From the NCBI GenBank assembly GCA_023053685.1, contig JALIGW010000016.1, positions 7,656,501-7,720,500 on the forward strand: a stretch of 64,000 nt of DNA, in the 5' to 3' direction. The stretch comes from Diadophis punctatus similis. Lineage: Eukaryota > Chordata > Lepidosauria > Squamata > Dipsadidae. The notes under the pieces are model-generated. The model did no database searches, was not told the DNA's origin, and saw only the letters and a program-made list of their open reading frames with translations. Both the position numbers and the translations under genes were made by a program. Positions 1 through 11,187 of this stretch are shown here, in pieces. The first letter of the stretch is position 1. Every line of letters starts with the position of its first letter.

Positions 1-201
1 TTAAACTCTTCTTTAAAAGCAAATGTATTACAAATACCCAAGAACAAGTCAAGATTCTAGCAACCAGGAATCTAAACTAGGTTTAACTTCACAGGAAAGT
101 GTTGCATAGGAAGACTGTGGACTGAGATTAGTTCTGCTACTGAATACAGATTCTGTTTTCTGAATTGGAGTATACTGTTGCTCAGTATCTTAATTCTAAA
201 T

Positions 202-298
202 CAGAGGTCTTCAAACTTGGCAATTTTAAGACTTGTAGACTTCAACTCTGGGAATTGAAGTCCACAAGTCTTAAAGTTGCCAAGTTTGAAGACCCCTG
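202..298. mobile_element. Short palindromic hAT-like MITE
   Basis: Almost the whole 97 bp is an inverted repeat (tcttcaaacttggcaa with its complement). Perfect 8-bp duplication TTCTAAAT at 194-201 and 299-306. Confidence 0.82.
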
Positions 299-451
299 TT
301 CTAAATACTTGTCCCTGATAGCTGACTCAAACTGATGGTTCTGGGAAGTTCTGGTAAAAGACCAAAATAGGGCCAACTAATCTGATGTGAACTTAATATA
401 TGTGAGAAAAGATTCAAATAACATGTGCATGTTTTCCTTCAAGAGAGGAAG

Positions 452-452
452 A

Positions 453-508
<56 letters not shown>
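452..508. repeat. (ACAT)n microsatellite
   Basis: About 14 ACAT/TACA units in the first visible ARHGAP20 intron. Confidence 0.95.
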
Positions 509-510
<2 letters not shown>

Positions 511-1224
511 TTCAATATTTCAACTGTTTTTCTTCTTAACTAGTTAAAAGGCTAATAAGTTGAATGCAGAGATATAGAGTTCCCCATGCTGAGGTTTGAC
601 CCTGAAGCGATTTGGTCTGCCTCCCTTTCCTAATAACCTCTTCCAATTGCCTGGTTCACCATAAGGCCTTCTCAGTCTTATGTTGAAAACAGTGAGGCTT
701 GCTATGAATGCCAGAGTAGCAAAAGTTGGCTTCCTTAAGCAGTCTAAATCCTTCCATTGTAAGGATACACACTAACTTATCCTACACTGTGGGATATACT
801 GCTTATCAAGGAAAACTGGAGGAGAGGAAAAGAATAACATGTTTTCATATGGTATCCAGATGTCGTTTTGCAAGCCTCGGGCTACAAACTCAGAAATCTC
901 TGTTATTTCTGTTCATTTGAGATATACAAAAGCCGAGGCTTTCAATGTCCAGTGGTTGACTTGACTGACACATAATGATCTGCATTTGCCCTGTGCAGGA
1001 GAAATAATAATGGCTGTTCTAAGAAATAATAGTGGCTATACTTTAAAGTCACTGGATATGTCAGTCCTTCATTTTGGTTGGCCTGTGCCCACATATCTGG
1101 CACTGTCAGTAAGTAAAGCACACCATAATTTTTCCATTTTTAGCAGAAGAATCTGAAGTCGGGCTAGAAAGTAGGGGAAGACAGGATTTGGAAAATCCTG
1201 AGTACCAGATATTAATTAATTAAT

Positions 1225-1745
1225 CTGTCAAGCATATATAAGATTACAGAGAAAGTATAAACATGATTGTGAATACATGAATGTATAAACATGGTTATGA
1301 ATACATGATACGGTTACGAATACATGGGGACATTAGGACAGGGACGGTAGGCACTCAGGTGCGCTTATGCACGCCCCTTACAGACCTCTTCGGAATGGGG
1401 TGAGGTCAACAGTAGACCGTCTAAGGTTAAAGTTGTGGGGGTTTGGGGAAGAGACCACAGAGCCAGGTAGTGCATTCCAGGCATTGACCACTCTGTTGCT
1501 GAAGTCGTATTTTCTGCAATCGAGTTTGGAGCGGTTTACCTTGAGTTTGTATCTATTGTGTGCTTGTGTATTGTTGTGGTTGAAGCTGAAGTAGTCACTG
1601 ACAGGTAGGGCATTGTAGCAGATAATTTTATGTGCTACACTTAGGTCAGACCGAAGGTGATGTAGTTCTAAATTGTCTAGGCCAAAATTTCAAGTCTGGT
1701 GGCATAAGGTATTCTGTTGCGAACAGAGGAGTGGAGGAATAGTGT
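1225..1745 (-). mobile_element. LINE 3' terminal fragment (CR1/L2 group, family shared with 42.9 and 47.1 kb)
   Basis: Shares long stretches (for example gtgcgcttatgcacgc and the following region) with 42955-43446 and 47127-47620. The latter translate on the minus strand to the post-RT end of a CR1/L2-type LINE. The 3' side carries degenerate repeats of a 'tataaacatg...aatacatg' unit (about 1255-1325). This copy is decayed. Confidence 0.65.
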
Positions 1746-1784
1746 AAATATCTATGGGGATTTTCAGTCATCCAGGTCATGGTT

Positions 1785-1952
1785 GTCCCAAAGGTGCTTT
1801 TTCAAAAGGGAACTGGACTTTCTTGGTTTTGCTTGAAGACATTTTGCTTCTCATCCAAGAAGCTGAACTGAAGAAGCTTCTTGGATGAGAAGCAAAACGT
1901 CTTCAAAGAAAAACCAGAAAGTCCAGTTGCCTTTTGAAAAAGCACCTTTGGG
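1785..1952. repeat. Inverted pair of hammerhead-bearing (Penelope-like) repeats
   Basis: Two arms of about 82 bp (about 1785-1866 and 1870-1952) are near-perfect reverse complements around a very short centre. The right, + strand arm has CTGAAGA (1868-1874), a perfect 6-bp stem (1876-1881 with 1888-1893), AAAA instead of GAAA (1894-1897) and CGTC (1898-1901), with GAA/TTC pairing outside. This is a hammerhead layout with one core change. The left arm lacks the first core box. The repeat type is inferred to be Penelope-like, where hammerheads are known. Confidence 0.6.
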
Positions 1953-2116
1953 ATAACATAGTGTAAAATCAAGTGAGTATGATGCATTTTTTCTAGGGAT
2001 TACAGGCCATTTTTAAAGAATAAACATTATTGTGACATTCTGGTAGGCCTTGTTCTTTGGAATATTACTTGTTTCTCATATATGCAAATTAAAATTTCTT
2101 CTTCTTTTATGAGCAG

Positions 2117-2305
2117 GGCATGAATATCCTTTTGGAATTAAAATGAGCCACATTCGTGACACTTTGCCCCAGACACAGGGGACAAAGGATGGAGATTGCC
2201 CTCTGGATCTTCAAGGAGCCTTCCTAATAGAACAGTTACCCCGTGAGCTTCAGTGCCAGTTCATTCTCAAGCCAAGTCGACTGGTCACTGGGCATCAGTT
2301 GAATG
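2117..2305 (+). CDS. ARHGAP20: ARHGAP20 exon (end of the RA-domain region)
   Basis: First ARHGAP20 exon visible in the window. It is bounded by an AG acceptor (2115-2116) and a GT donor (2306-2307). It starts with two bases of a split codon and ends with one, reading His-Glu-Tyr-Pro-Phe-Gly-Ile-Lys onward to a leucine-rich stretch ending in HQLN. ARHGAP20 (RA-RhoGAP) is a cytoplasmic GTPase-activating protein with PH, Ras-association and RhoGAP domains and a long tail; by position this exon should hold the end of the Ras-association region. The frame joins cleanly to the next exon at 3537 (G + AG = Glu). Exons for the N-terminus lie upstream of the window. Identity rests on recognising the downstream RhoGAP exons and on phase continuity; the domain edge is inferred. 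Confidence 0.85.
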
Positions 2306-2800
2306 GTGAGTGTTCCCACTTACAAAAAGCTTCATTCAGCAAGTGTCCCCAAGCTCAACCAGTAGTGTTTTAGGTGTAGCCCACTAGGCCATGCAGAATG
2401 CCTGTTGAGTTTATTATCAATTCCTATGAGAAGTGGATTCCAGTTTTTCTCTTGTAGTTGTATATTGCCGAGGACGGTAGGATACCATAATATTATAGAA
2501 TGGTAGATTACTAGAGAATCTAAAACTTGCAAAAACAGTGCATGGTTTCTCCTCAGATGAAGAAGGCATTGAGTGGGGCACCAAAAGGCACAAGAATGGG
2601 TCCTCTAATATTTTCATTAACAATTCGGGTCAATAGCTAGAAGAAATGCTTGTCACATTTGCAGATGTCATAAAGACAAAGTTCAGAACAATCTGAATAG
2701 AGGAATGGGCTTCAAGTTAATGCAATTAAATTCAACATAGAAAATTCTTAATTTATTAGAACACAAAAATCAAATGCACAAGTATCGATATCGTCTATAC

Positions 2801-3409
2801 CAGTGATGGCGAACCTATGGCACGCGTGCCACAGGTGGCACACGGAGCCATATCTGAGGGCACACAAGGCGTTGCCCTATGTCAGCTCCAGCGCGCATGT
2901 GCGCGCTGGCCAGCTGATTTTCGGCCGCCTTTTCGGCCATTTTTGTTCTCCCCAGGATTCAGGAAAGCCTCCTGAAGCCTGAGGAGAGGGGAAAACAGGC
3001 CAACGGGCCAACCGGAAGTTTGTTTCCAAACTTCCTGTTGGGCCATTTTTTGCCCTCCCTAGGCTTCAGGAGGCTTTCCTGAACCCTGGGGATGGCGAAA
3101 AACGGGCCAACTGTAAGTTCGTTTCCAAACTTCTGGTTGGCCCGTTTGGCCGTTTTTTGCTCTCCCCAGGCTTCAGGAGGCTTTCCTGAACCCTGAGGAG
3201 AGCAAAAAACAGCCCAACGGGCCTACTGGAAGTCCAGAGGCTTCAGTGAGGCCTGTGCGCATGCGCAGGGGGGTAGTATGGGGGGTTATGTGCATGCACG
3301 GAGGGTAGCACGGGGTTGTGCGCATGTGTGTGGGGCATTGCATTATTGGTGTGGGCACACACGTGCACACCCTTCTGGCACCCAAGCCAAAAAAGGTTCG
3401 CCATCACTG
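2801..3409. mobile_element. Non-autonomous hAT element, 609 bp
   Basis: Terminal inverted repeats start CAGTGATGGCGAACC and end with the complement. The 8-bp target duplication GTCTATAC is perfect on both sides (2793-2800 and 3410-3417), which fits hAT insertion. The interior is GC-rich with repeated subunits around 'ggcttcaggaggctttcc'. No transposase frame. Same family as the copies at 25.6, 26.0 and 35.5 kb. Confidence 0.85.
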
Positions 3410-3536
3410 GTCTATACCCTCATCTTAACACCTTAACCACAAATAGTGTTTGGCTTTCCACAACAGGAATAGTTTTCTAAAATAAGCAAAAAGCAAAATT
3501 TACTTTCTTCCTTCCTTCCTTCCTGTCTTTCTTCAG

Positions 3537-3715
3537 AGTTAAGCCAAAAGCCATTTAAAAGGAAAAGATCAATCATAAACTGGGCCTTCTGGCGAGAAGC
3601 AGGTGCTCCAGTGGACCATTTAGTGCCATCTCTAACATCTTCCAAATCAGGAAAGCTGTTCGGCCTTTCCCTCTCATCCATTTGTGAGAATGATAATCTG
3701 CCCAAACCTATCTTG
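3537..3715 (+). CDS. ARHGAP20: ARHGAP20 exon (linker and start of the RhoGAP domain)
   Basis: Acceptor AG at 3535-3536 after a pyrimidine-rich tract, donor GT at 3716-3717, ending in phase 0. The peptide carries a basic linker (KPFKRKRSIINWAFWRE) and then LFGLSLSSICENDNLPKPIL, the typical entry into a RhoGAP fold. It covers residues 64-122 of the 890-residue portion seen here. The (CTTC)n-like tract just upstream doubles as the polypyrimidine tract. The preceding intron holds a 609-bp hAT element (2801-3409) about 120 bp from this acceptor. Confidence 0.92.
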
Positions 3716-4332
3716 GTAAGTCTCTTTTACATCCCGAGCAGATGACAACTCTCTGGCTAAAGATGTGCACATGTCCATTTGGGCTGTTGAGAATATGTAA
3801 CAGTCAATCTCTTCATTGAGAAAATACTAGCAGTCTACGACATACGACCACAATTGAGCTCAAAATTTCTGTTGCTAAACAAGACAGTTTATATAAGGAC
3901 AAATTATTTAACAGGTCTGGAACTCTGTGCAACATTCTTCAATCTCTCCATACCATTCACTCAGTTTTCTTCAATCTTCTGAGAGGTCTGTCCACTTCCT
4001 GTCTTTTGAGTCAGGAGATTTTCATGTGATTCAAAGATTCCTATCTTATCTAATTAGACGGTTGGGATGGAATGGGGTGGGCAGTCAGGTTTTTCTCTGG
4101 TTACTTAATCTGTCCAAGTTCTTCTCAGTCCCACTTTATGTTAAATAAAATCAAGGCTGGGTTATATTTTTATAGTTTATTTATATTTTAGTTTATTCTT
4201 TGCATTTTCTCTTTTCTTAGAACGTCGTACTCTTTTCTGAAAATCCCTCCTTAATGGCTTGCTCATTCCTTCCCCATCTCCAAAGTCAGCTCTATTTTTT
4301 TTTTAAAGATTGAATTACTATTAATGAAGTTA

Positions 4333-5317
4333 CCTGTATTTTTCGGAGTATAAGACGCACCTTAGTTTTGGGGGAGGAAAACAAGGAAAAAAGGCCTCTG
4401 CCTCCCAGCAATTTGCCAAACAGCAAACAGCAAACAGTACAGATGATATATACTGTCTGCTGTGTATTTCTGTGCATGTGTGCCTGACCCATAGAAATGG
4501 CAAAGAATTGGAGAAATGTACATTTATGGCAGTATATTAATCCCAGAAAGTTTTCTTAAATGTAATCACACTAACTCCTCCCTATTATTTAAATAGATCT
4601 ACTCCAGACATGACTAAGTCAAGGTTTCTCAGCTGCCTTCTTTTAATACTAATACTTAATACTAATACTTAATACTAAAACAGGACATTTCAGATTATAC
4701 TTTTACAGATCTTTAAAATTGATGTGGCTTTCTGGAAGTATTCTCTGCTATTTAAAAGAAGATACAATAGCACTGGGCCTCTTCAGAGCAAGCATTTATT
4801 TTAAAAAGCTTCTTCATTTTGTTAAGTTGTCTAGAACAATAATAAAGCAGTCTTTAAAAAATAAGTCTAATAATTTGAACACTCTACAAACATTTAACAA
4901 AATAACATATTAACAGAATCTGCCTCTACCTAGGATAGAACTCACAACCTCCTGATTGTGAGGCAAGAGCTCTAGCTCTGAGCCATAGCAGCTATAGCTT
5001 GCCTCTTTTCAATTTCAGCAGTCTAATATTGCCAGCAGTTTATCTCCCAGCAATTTGTCACATTACAGCCACCGTAGTTAGTTTCATTTTACCACGTGGC
5101 TTGCAAGCCTGTCAGCTGTAGATCGGGAGGCAGTTTATCTCTTCTTGTGCTCTTCTTGTGCTTTGCCCTGTTTGCTGCAAAGAGGTAAATTGCTGGCAGG
5201 CAGAGGCCAAAGGGTGGGGGTGGCTGGGTGGGGCTGCATTCGGTGTATAAGACGCACCCAAATTTTCACCCTCTTTTTGAGGGTAAAATGGTGCGTCTTA
5301 TACTCCAAAAAATACGG
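4333..5317. mobile_element. TA-flanked inverted-repeat DNA element, about 985 bp
   Basis: TIRs of about 28 bp (tcggagtataagacgcacc and complement) directly inside TA dinucleotides at 4331-4332 and 5318-5319, as for Tc1/mariner-type insertion. No transposase frame is visible. A tRNA-derived SINE fragment (about 4915-4998) lies inside, so that insertion is younger. A 14-bp tandem repeat occurs at about 4642-4680. Confidence 0.7.
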
Positions 5318-6279
5318 TAAGCTGCAGTATCTTTAGGACTTCTGGATAAACTTTTGAAGCTCAGATGTGCAAATACATCAAACACACTGGGTCATGCTGG
5401 CTGGGGAATTCTGGGAGTTGAAGTCGAGACATCTTCAAGTTGCCAAGGTTGGGAAACACTGCTTTAGATCAACTTTGTTCCTTTTTCTTCTTCATACGAA
5501 ATGCAATTTCTGCATTATTTGTGTAACAGAGTTAATGCAACTGTACATTTTCAAACTGTGGCTTCCAACCATGGTTACAGAAGAAGCATTTACCATTTAC
5601 CTTACATGTTTTTATGTACGCATAGATCTCCCAAAGATTTACCCTTTGGTGTTGCTTTATACAAATTAGATATATATGCATTGTGCTTATCTTCCCCTTA
5701 AGGGTACAGGAATTTGTGCATAAACCAGAACTCCCACAGTTACTATATTTGGAAATGATGATATGTTCAACATATGGTTCCTTCCAAAATATCACATTTA
5801 AGGTTTTTTTTAAAACAACCTTGTAACTTATAACTCTGATAAGTTAAGTGTAACCAAAAAAAGGGTCATAAACTCTACTTTGGTTGTTGCAGTGCAAAAT
5901 TTGATCAGTATGAGGAATGATTTCAGATTAGCAAAGTACCAAATACTTAAAAAAGAAAAGGGAATGGATACCTCAACACAAATAGCTAAATGTGAATGAT
6001 AAAGAGATGACGGAAGAAAGAGGCAGACTGAACATTTCAGAAGTCTTTTAAACATCCACCTAAGGCAGCATTCTAAACTACAGCAACTTGTAAGATGGCT
6101 AGACTTCAACTCCCAGAATTCCCCCAGCCAGCATGACCCAGTGTGTTTGAAGTAAAAGTAGTGAGAACCTCAGGCATTCATGACACCTTAAAATTCAAAA
6201 TATCACCGAAAGAGAAGCTGGAGAATGGAATAGAATGCATACTAGAATTAGGAGAGTCAATTTCAACAAGCTTATAAAG

Positions 6280-6641
6280 CAGTGGTTCCCAACCTTTTTG
6301 TGATCGAGTACCACTTGGAGGTCCCGTACAGTCGCCGCGTACCACCTGGTTCCAGAGAAACTAAATTCGATCAGATATCACTTTATTTCCATAATTGTAC
6401 CGTTCCTTTTTTGGCACCGCGCATCCAGCAACTGGATTCTCGGGCCGCTGGGACCAGGTGGGTGGCGTGTGGCAACAGTTGCAAATCGTTGCCAGATTAT
6501 CTTGTGTTAGGCAGTAAACATTTTTGTGAAGTAAAAAATAACTAACTAAAAATCGTTCATGACCCCGAAAGTGTTCGCGTACCACCTGGAAGGCCCTCGC
6601 GTACCACTAGTGGTACACGTACCACAGGTTGGGAACCACTG
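6280..6641. mobile_element. Non-autonomous hAT element, 362 bp, twin of 58051
   Basis: TIR CAGTGGTTCCCAACCT; perfect 8-bp duplication TTATAAAG at 6272-6279 and 6642-6649. It differs from the copy at 58051-58412 at only about five of 362 positions by eye, so the family was active fairly recently. No transposase is encoded. Confidence 0.88.
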
Positions 6642-7440
6642 TTATAAAGGAACTACAGAGGATATCATGGAGAGAAACCGCAGACGAAGCATAAGGAGGT
6701 TAGGTTAGAAACGTATGAAAAATAAGATACAGGAAGTGCAATCATATGCTGTTCCAATGAAGAAAAAACTTTGAAAATTGTGGGTGCCTAGGGAACTTTT
6801 GATTGAGCTAAGAGTTGAAAGTGACATATACAGGAAATGGAAAATTGGTGTATGAACAGATAGCCAATATTCACAGATAGAAAGGCTGATGTGCAAAAGG
6901 AAATTGGGGTTGCAAAGGAACCTAAAGAGTAACAGAATCATATTTTGGCTTTGTCAATAGTAATAAGGGGAAAAAATGTAAGGAAAGAGCACATTGCTAA
7001 AAGATAGTAACAGGTGACAATAAAAAGGCAGAGCTGCTTAATGCCTCCCTTGCTTTGGTATTGTCCTGAAAGAGGAAGTTTTCTTAAATGAATTTAAGCA
7101 AGATTGATGCTTGGAAAGAGAGAGAACCTAAAAGAGGCTTGAGGAACATCGGGTCACCATGAATCAATTTAGTTTTCAAGACCAGACTGAATGGAAATGG
7201 AAATTACAACTGAGAACCACCTTCCGTGATCTTTGAGAAGTCCTGGAGGAATGGTGTAGTATCAAACGATTAGAGAAAGATAAATATTCCTATCATCAAA
7301 AAGAGGTGGGGAGAGAAAGAACTGCTCTCAGACCAATTGACGTTGATACAGGGCAAATGACATTATGTAACGTGGGTACCAAAAAATCCTATGATACAAA
7401 TGCAAATGCAATCCTAGGCATCATGAACAGAGAGAGAGAG

Positions 7441-7600
7441 AGAGAAAGATTAACAGAGTTGGAAGGGACCTTGCTGGTCATCTAGTCCAACCCCCTGCCC
7501 AAGCAGGAGACCCTACATCTGCCTCTACCTAGGATCGAACTCACAACCTCCTAATGGTGAAGCAACAGCTCCACCTCTAGGCCACAGCAGCTGAGAAATC
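7441..7600 (-). mobile_element. tRNA-derived SINE with a CR1-like tail
   Basis: Minus strand: tRNA-like head ('ctgctgtggcctagaggtgg', box-B-like 'gttcgatcc') and a tail 'ggttggactagatgacc' that matches the CR1 3' end at 25.3 kb. A related head fragment is at 4915-4998. Confidence 0.7.
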
Positions 7601-8051
7601 ATATTTCCTTATCTGTGAAGGCAAGGTTGTGGGTGCCAGGGCTAAGTTGGGAAGATAAAAATATGTGGGGTGAGAATGCGGAAGGAGACAATACCAATTG
7701 GTGTGGAGATGACTAAGGCGACTTCATAAGTGCTTCCAAACGTCTACTGATTATTCCATAATTGTGGAATTATGAGTGTGTTGCAGTGTTGCAAGATCTT
7801 ACCATCATTACATCATGCTAGTGTTTTGGGGGGGTTTGTAAAGAAGTGATGAGCCTACTTATGTAAAAGGGAAAATCTTTTACCTAAACTATACTGCAAT
7901 TTTCAAGCTTTTTGTCATTTCTCTGATAAATAATATAATTTCAGAACTTTTTTCTCAAGAAATCTGATTTTTTTAATTAGCGTTCAGCCAGATTCAGCAT
8001 TCAAAAGCCTTAATGTGAAATCTATTACTCTTGTCTAATCTGTATTCCTCC

Positions 8052-8328
8052 CAGAGGCGGGTTGCTCTCTTATCTCGCTACCGGTGCGCTGTGCGCGCAT
8101 CGCCACATTTCATGCATGCAGTTGCTCGCTACATGCATGCGCCCCCTCACGTGATTTTGCTTCTGCGCATGCGCAGGAAGCAAAAAAAGCCCAAAAATTC
8201 TGAAAAAAAGATGGCGACATGCGACGGACCGGTGAAGACGGCACCACAGGTGTCGCGCGCAAATTGCGTAATCGGCCGGCTACTACCGGTGCGGTAAAGT
8301 GGACCGCACCGGTAGGAACCCACCACTT
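8052..8328. mobile_element. Palindromic hAT MITE, 'GGTAGGAACCCACC' family
   Basis: Perfect 8-bp duplication ATTCCTCC at 8044-8051 and 8329-8336. Ends cagaggcggg ... ggtaggaacccaccact. GC-rich, with CATGCATGC and CGCATGCGC motifs inside. It lies in the ARHGAP20 intron before the arginine-finger exon. Confidence 0.8.
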
Positions 8329-8570
8329 ATTCCTCCATACTGGGGCACAGGCAAAACTACAATTGTGTTCTCACTGCAAACATAACAGCGACCTTGAATG
8401 TTTTCCCCCAAAGTACTTCAATTGTTGAGTCTTCTGTTGAAGGCCAACTTGAAGAGGCAGTTTGGGGAAAGGATACTGCCGAAACCTTCGGTGTGTGAGT
8501 AGGCTAGTGAAGAAAAAACTGTTGTTGCTAGATGCTTTTTCAGAATATGGTATCTGTTAAAATCACTTGG

Positions 8571-8837
8571 TGTCACGCAGTGATTTTTATATTGCCTGTT
8601 ATATGTATATGCAGGGAGATGCATCCCTATCTAGTATAATGGTTTATTCCTGAGCACGTGATTGATATGTTCCTAGTACGCATGTGTGCATTCCATTCAG
8701 TCCTTCTGTTCCTAGCTTCTGTTGAAGCAAGACGTGCCTTTTATATCTGAGATGTAATTAATGAGAATTTATTGTTTTTGTACTGAAATAAATATTTCTA
8801 CTTAGAACTTTAAACTGCGGTTTCATTTCTAATGTCA
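8571..8837 (+). repeat. LTR-like dispersed repeat, copy 1
   Basis: Starts TGTCACG and ends near AATGTCA, with an AATAAA about 50 bp from the end. It is repeated on the minus strand at 19317-19581 ('tatgcagggagatgcatccc', 'aatggtttattcctgagcac'). The form suggests a solo LTR; no target duplication was recognised. Confidence 0.5.
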
Positions 8838-8939
8838 GAATTCCAGGTAAAGATCTATTTTCGCCTCTAGTGAGAGTTATTCTCATCCTGACACTTGGCA
8901 ATTTATGTTTCATGTACTTATTATATATTTCTTTTATAG

Positions 8940-9101
8940 GATATGCTTTGCTTTCTCTATCAAGAGGGACCATTTACTCGGGGTATTTTCAGACGTTCAG
9001 CAAATGCAAAATCCTGCAGAGAGCTGAAAGAAAAGCTTGACTCGGGTGAAGATGTACACCTACTTTGCGAGTCCGTGTTTGTGATAGCCTCTGTGTTTAA
9101 G
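8940..9101 (+). CDS. ARHGAP20: ARHGAP20 exon with the RhoGAP arginine finger
   Basis: A 54-codon exon in phase 0 on both sides, acceptor AG at 8938-8939 and donor GT at 9102-9103. It encodes GPFTRGIFRRSANAKSCREL and then LKEKL, a canonical RhoGAP segment. The first Arg of GIFRRSA (residue 140 of the visible portion) is the expected catalytic arginine finger that stabilises GTP hydrolysis on Rho-family GTPases. The segment ends in CESVFVIASVFK. The catalytic residue is intact, so the gene looks functional. The following intron begins with a tandem duplication (9222-9268). Confidence 0.95.
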
Positions 9102-9560
9102 GTAGATGGGAATCTCTTTCACTCTGTGTACAATTACTTGACCATTGAAATTGCCTGTCTCTGGAAAGGAACATTATCTTGTTCCTTTAAAAAAAATATT
9201 CTAGAACTCTGAAGATTAATTCAAGGATCTTGTAGACAACTCCGTAAGGATCTTGTAGACAACTCCCAACCCTACTACCTGAAATTGGGATTTAAGACAA
9301 CATTAACAAACAATTCGGAGACCTAGCACATGCAACATGTGTATTAATCTAGTGCTGAGATGTTTCTGTAACCCATTGATCTTCCCAATCATAGAATTCT
9401 CCAAATATTTGATTTGAAACTTCTCTTTGGAATTCAGTGAAAGTCTAGGCTCCATTCTGCATGTAATTAATAGAACAGGTAGACTCCCAAACTTTTTTTA
9501 AAAAATGTATATATTTTGAAATGATTGCTCATGCATATGTTTCTCTTCTCTTTCAATAAG

Positions 9561-9670
9561 GATTTCCTTCGTAACATCCCAGGAAGCATCTTCTCATCTG
9601 AGCTGTGTGATTGTTGGGTTGCTTTAATGGATGAAGGGAACCATGAAGAGAAAATGAAAACCATCCACAG
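9561..9670 (+). CDS. ARHGAP20: ARHGAP20 exon (RhoGAP core)
   Basis: Acceptor AG at 9559-9560, donor GT at 9671-9672. The reading frame gives [19 protein letters not shown] followed by an acidic/basic helix ([14 protein letters not shown]) and ends with two bases of an Arg codon completed at 10842. DFLR-x-(I/L)P is a standard RhoGAP motif. The donor lies 20 bp before a CA-rich microsatellite and 225 bp before a TA satellite, an unusually repeat-burdened intron. Confidence 0.94.
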
Positions 9671-9689
9671 GTAATATTTCTTGTGCGTG

Positions 9690-9717
9690 TATACACAGAC
9701 ACAGACACACAGACACA

Positions 9718-9774
<57 letters not shown>
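9690..9774. repeat. (AC)n microsatellite
   Basis: Imperfect ACAG units, then uninterrupted AC, starting 20 bp after an ARHGAP20 donor site. Confidence 0.95.
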
Positions 9775-9776
<2 letters not shown>

Positions 9777-9893
9777 TCGCTTCCTATCACTGTTCCTTGA
9801 TATTTTCTGAAAAACTGACACAGGATAGATATATATATTGGCAATCGCTTCTTTTTCTGTAAATATGCCTGGAATTCGCATTTTTAGAACAAT

Positions 9894-10244
<351 letters not shown>

Positions 10245-10262
10245 CACAGAAAAAGAAGCGAT

Positions 10263-10360
10263 TGCCAACACGATCTCTGGAACATTTAAAATTTTATTTA
10301 AAACTACTATTAAAATTGCTAAGCTTTCGTCAACCCCTGTTGACTTCGTCAGAGTGTAAA
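10263..10360 (-). repeat. Hammerhead-like repeat of a second family in an ARHGAP20 intron
   Basis: On the minus strand: CTGACGA (10352-10346), a strong stem GTCAAC/GTTGAC (10344-10329), GAAA (10328-10325) and GCTT (10324-10321). Stem I pairing is weak. Downstream it shares 'cgatctctggaacatttaaa' with a partial copy at 10680-10706. A third, truncated copy of another subfamily with GAAACGTC (10641-10634) lies between. Confidence 0.45.
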
Positions 10361-10500
10361 ATCCCCATGGAAGAAATGCTTGCTTTTATAGAATGCCTAT
10401 CAATTTATGTAATGCCTGTCAATTTAGACTTTGCACGTGTAACCGGTCCACACCCTTTTTTTCTCTCCTGTAATTGACTTAATTGTTTCTGCCTTAGTCA

Positions 10501-10502
10501 TG

Positions 10503-10551
<49 letters not shown>
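10501..10551. repeat. (TA)n(TG)n microsatellite
   Basis: Short TA run passing into TG, in the same intron as the TA satellite; a further TA run is at about 10650-10665. Confidence 0.93.
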
Positions 10552-10559
<8 letters not shown>

Positions 10560-10841
10560 GTTTTCGCGGGTGTTTGTATGTAGGTCTTTGGGTATTCGGG
10601 TTTTCTCCCGCGTGAAATTGGAAGTGTCTTGGCGACGTTTCGATGAAGTCTATATATATATATATAAGCAATTGCCATGCCATCACGATCTCTGGAACAT
10701 TTAAACTATATATATAGTTTCCTCCAGTAATCTTCCACTTAGTGGGAAATAGGTTCAGAACGGAGAGCACAGATTTTTTTTAAAAAGGAGAATTTTGAGA
10801 GTCAGTTGTGAAGCCCTTTCTTTTTGATTTTGTGTTTCTAG

Positions 10842-11031
10842 ACTAATGGAACAGCTTCCAAGAGCCAATGTAGTGCTGTTGCGTTACCTCTTTGGAGTAT
10901 TGCACAGCATACAAAAACAGTCTGAAGGCAACCAGATGACCGCATTCAATTTAGCAGTGTGCATCGCACCCAGCTTGCTCTGGCCTCCAGCTCCTGCAAA
11001 TCCTGGGACCGAAGGAGAATTCACCAAGAAG
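10842..11031 (+). CDS. ARHGAP20: ARHGAP20 exon (RhoGAP core, GTPase-contact helix)
   Basis: Acceptor AG at 10840-10841, donor GT at 11032-11033, ending in phase 0. It encodes LMEQLPRANVVLLRYLFGVL and then NQMTAFNLAVCIAPSLLWPP. The sequence N-x-M-T-x-x-N-L-A with a following Pro and Leu is the second conserved RhoGAP signature; the Asn in AFNLA (residue 249 of the visible portion) matches the conserved Asn that contacts the GTPase. It ends in EFTKK. Together with the two exons before it, it completes the catalytic core. Confidence 0.95.
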
Positions 11032-11187
11032 GTAAGCAGCCTTCAAGTTCTTCCGGTTCTTTTCTTGGAACCCCTTCAGATATTCTAAGGAACCAGTAGA
11101 AGAGGAAGAGTACAGCATCTTCTCAATTATTCTGGATCATGTCCAAAGAGGAGATAGGTATAGCCTGTTTTGAAAAAAGAGTTGGGA

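Noticed and set aside
7441..7600. tRNA gene-like sequence with a B-box
   Set aside because: The tRNA-like part continues into a CR1-like tail, so it is a SINE head. The same holds for 4915, 27.4, 51.9 and 62.0 kb.
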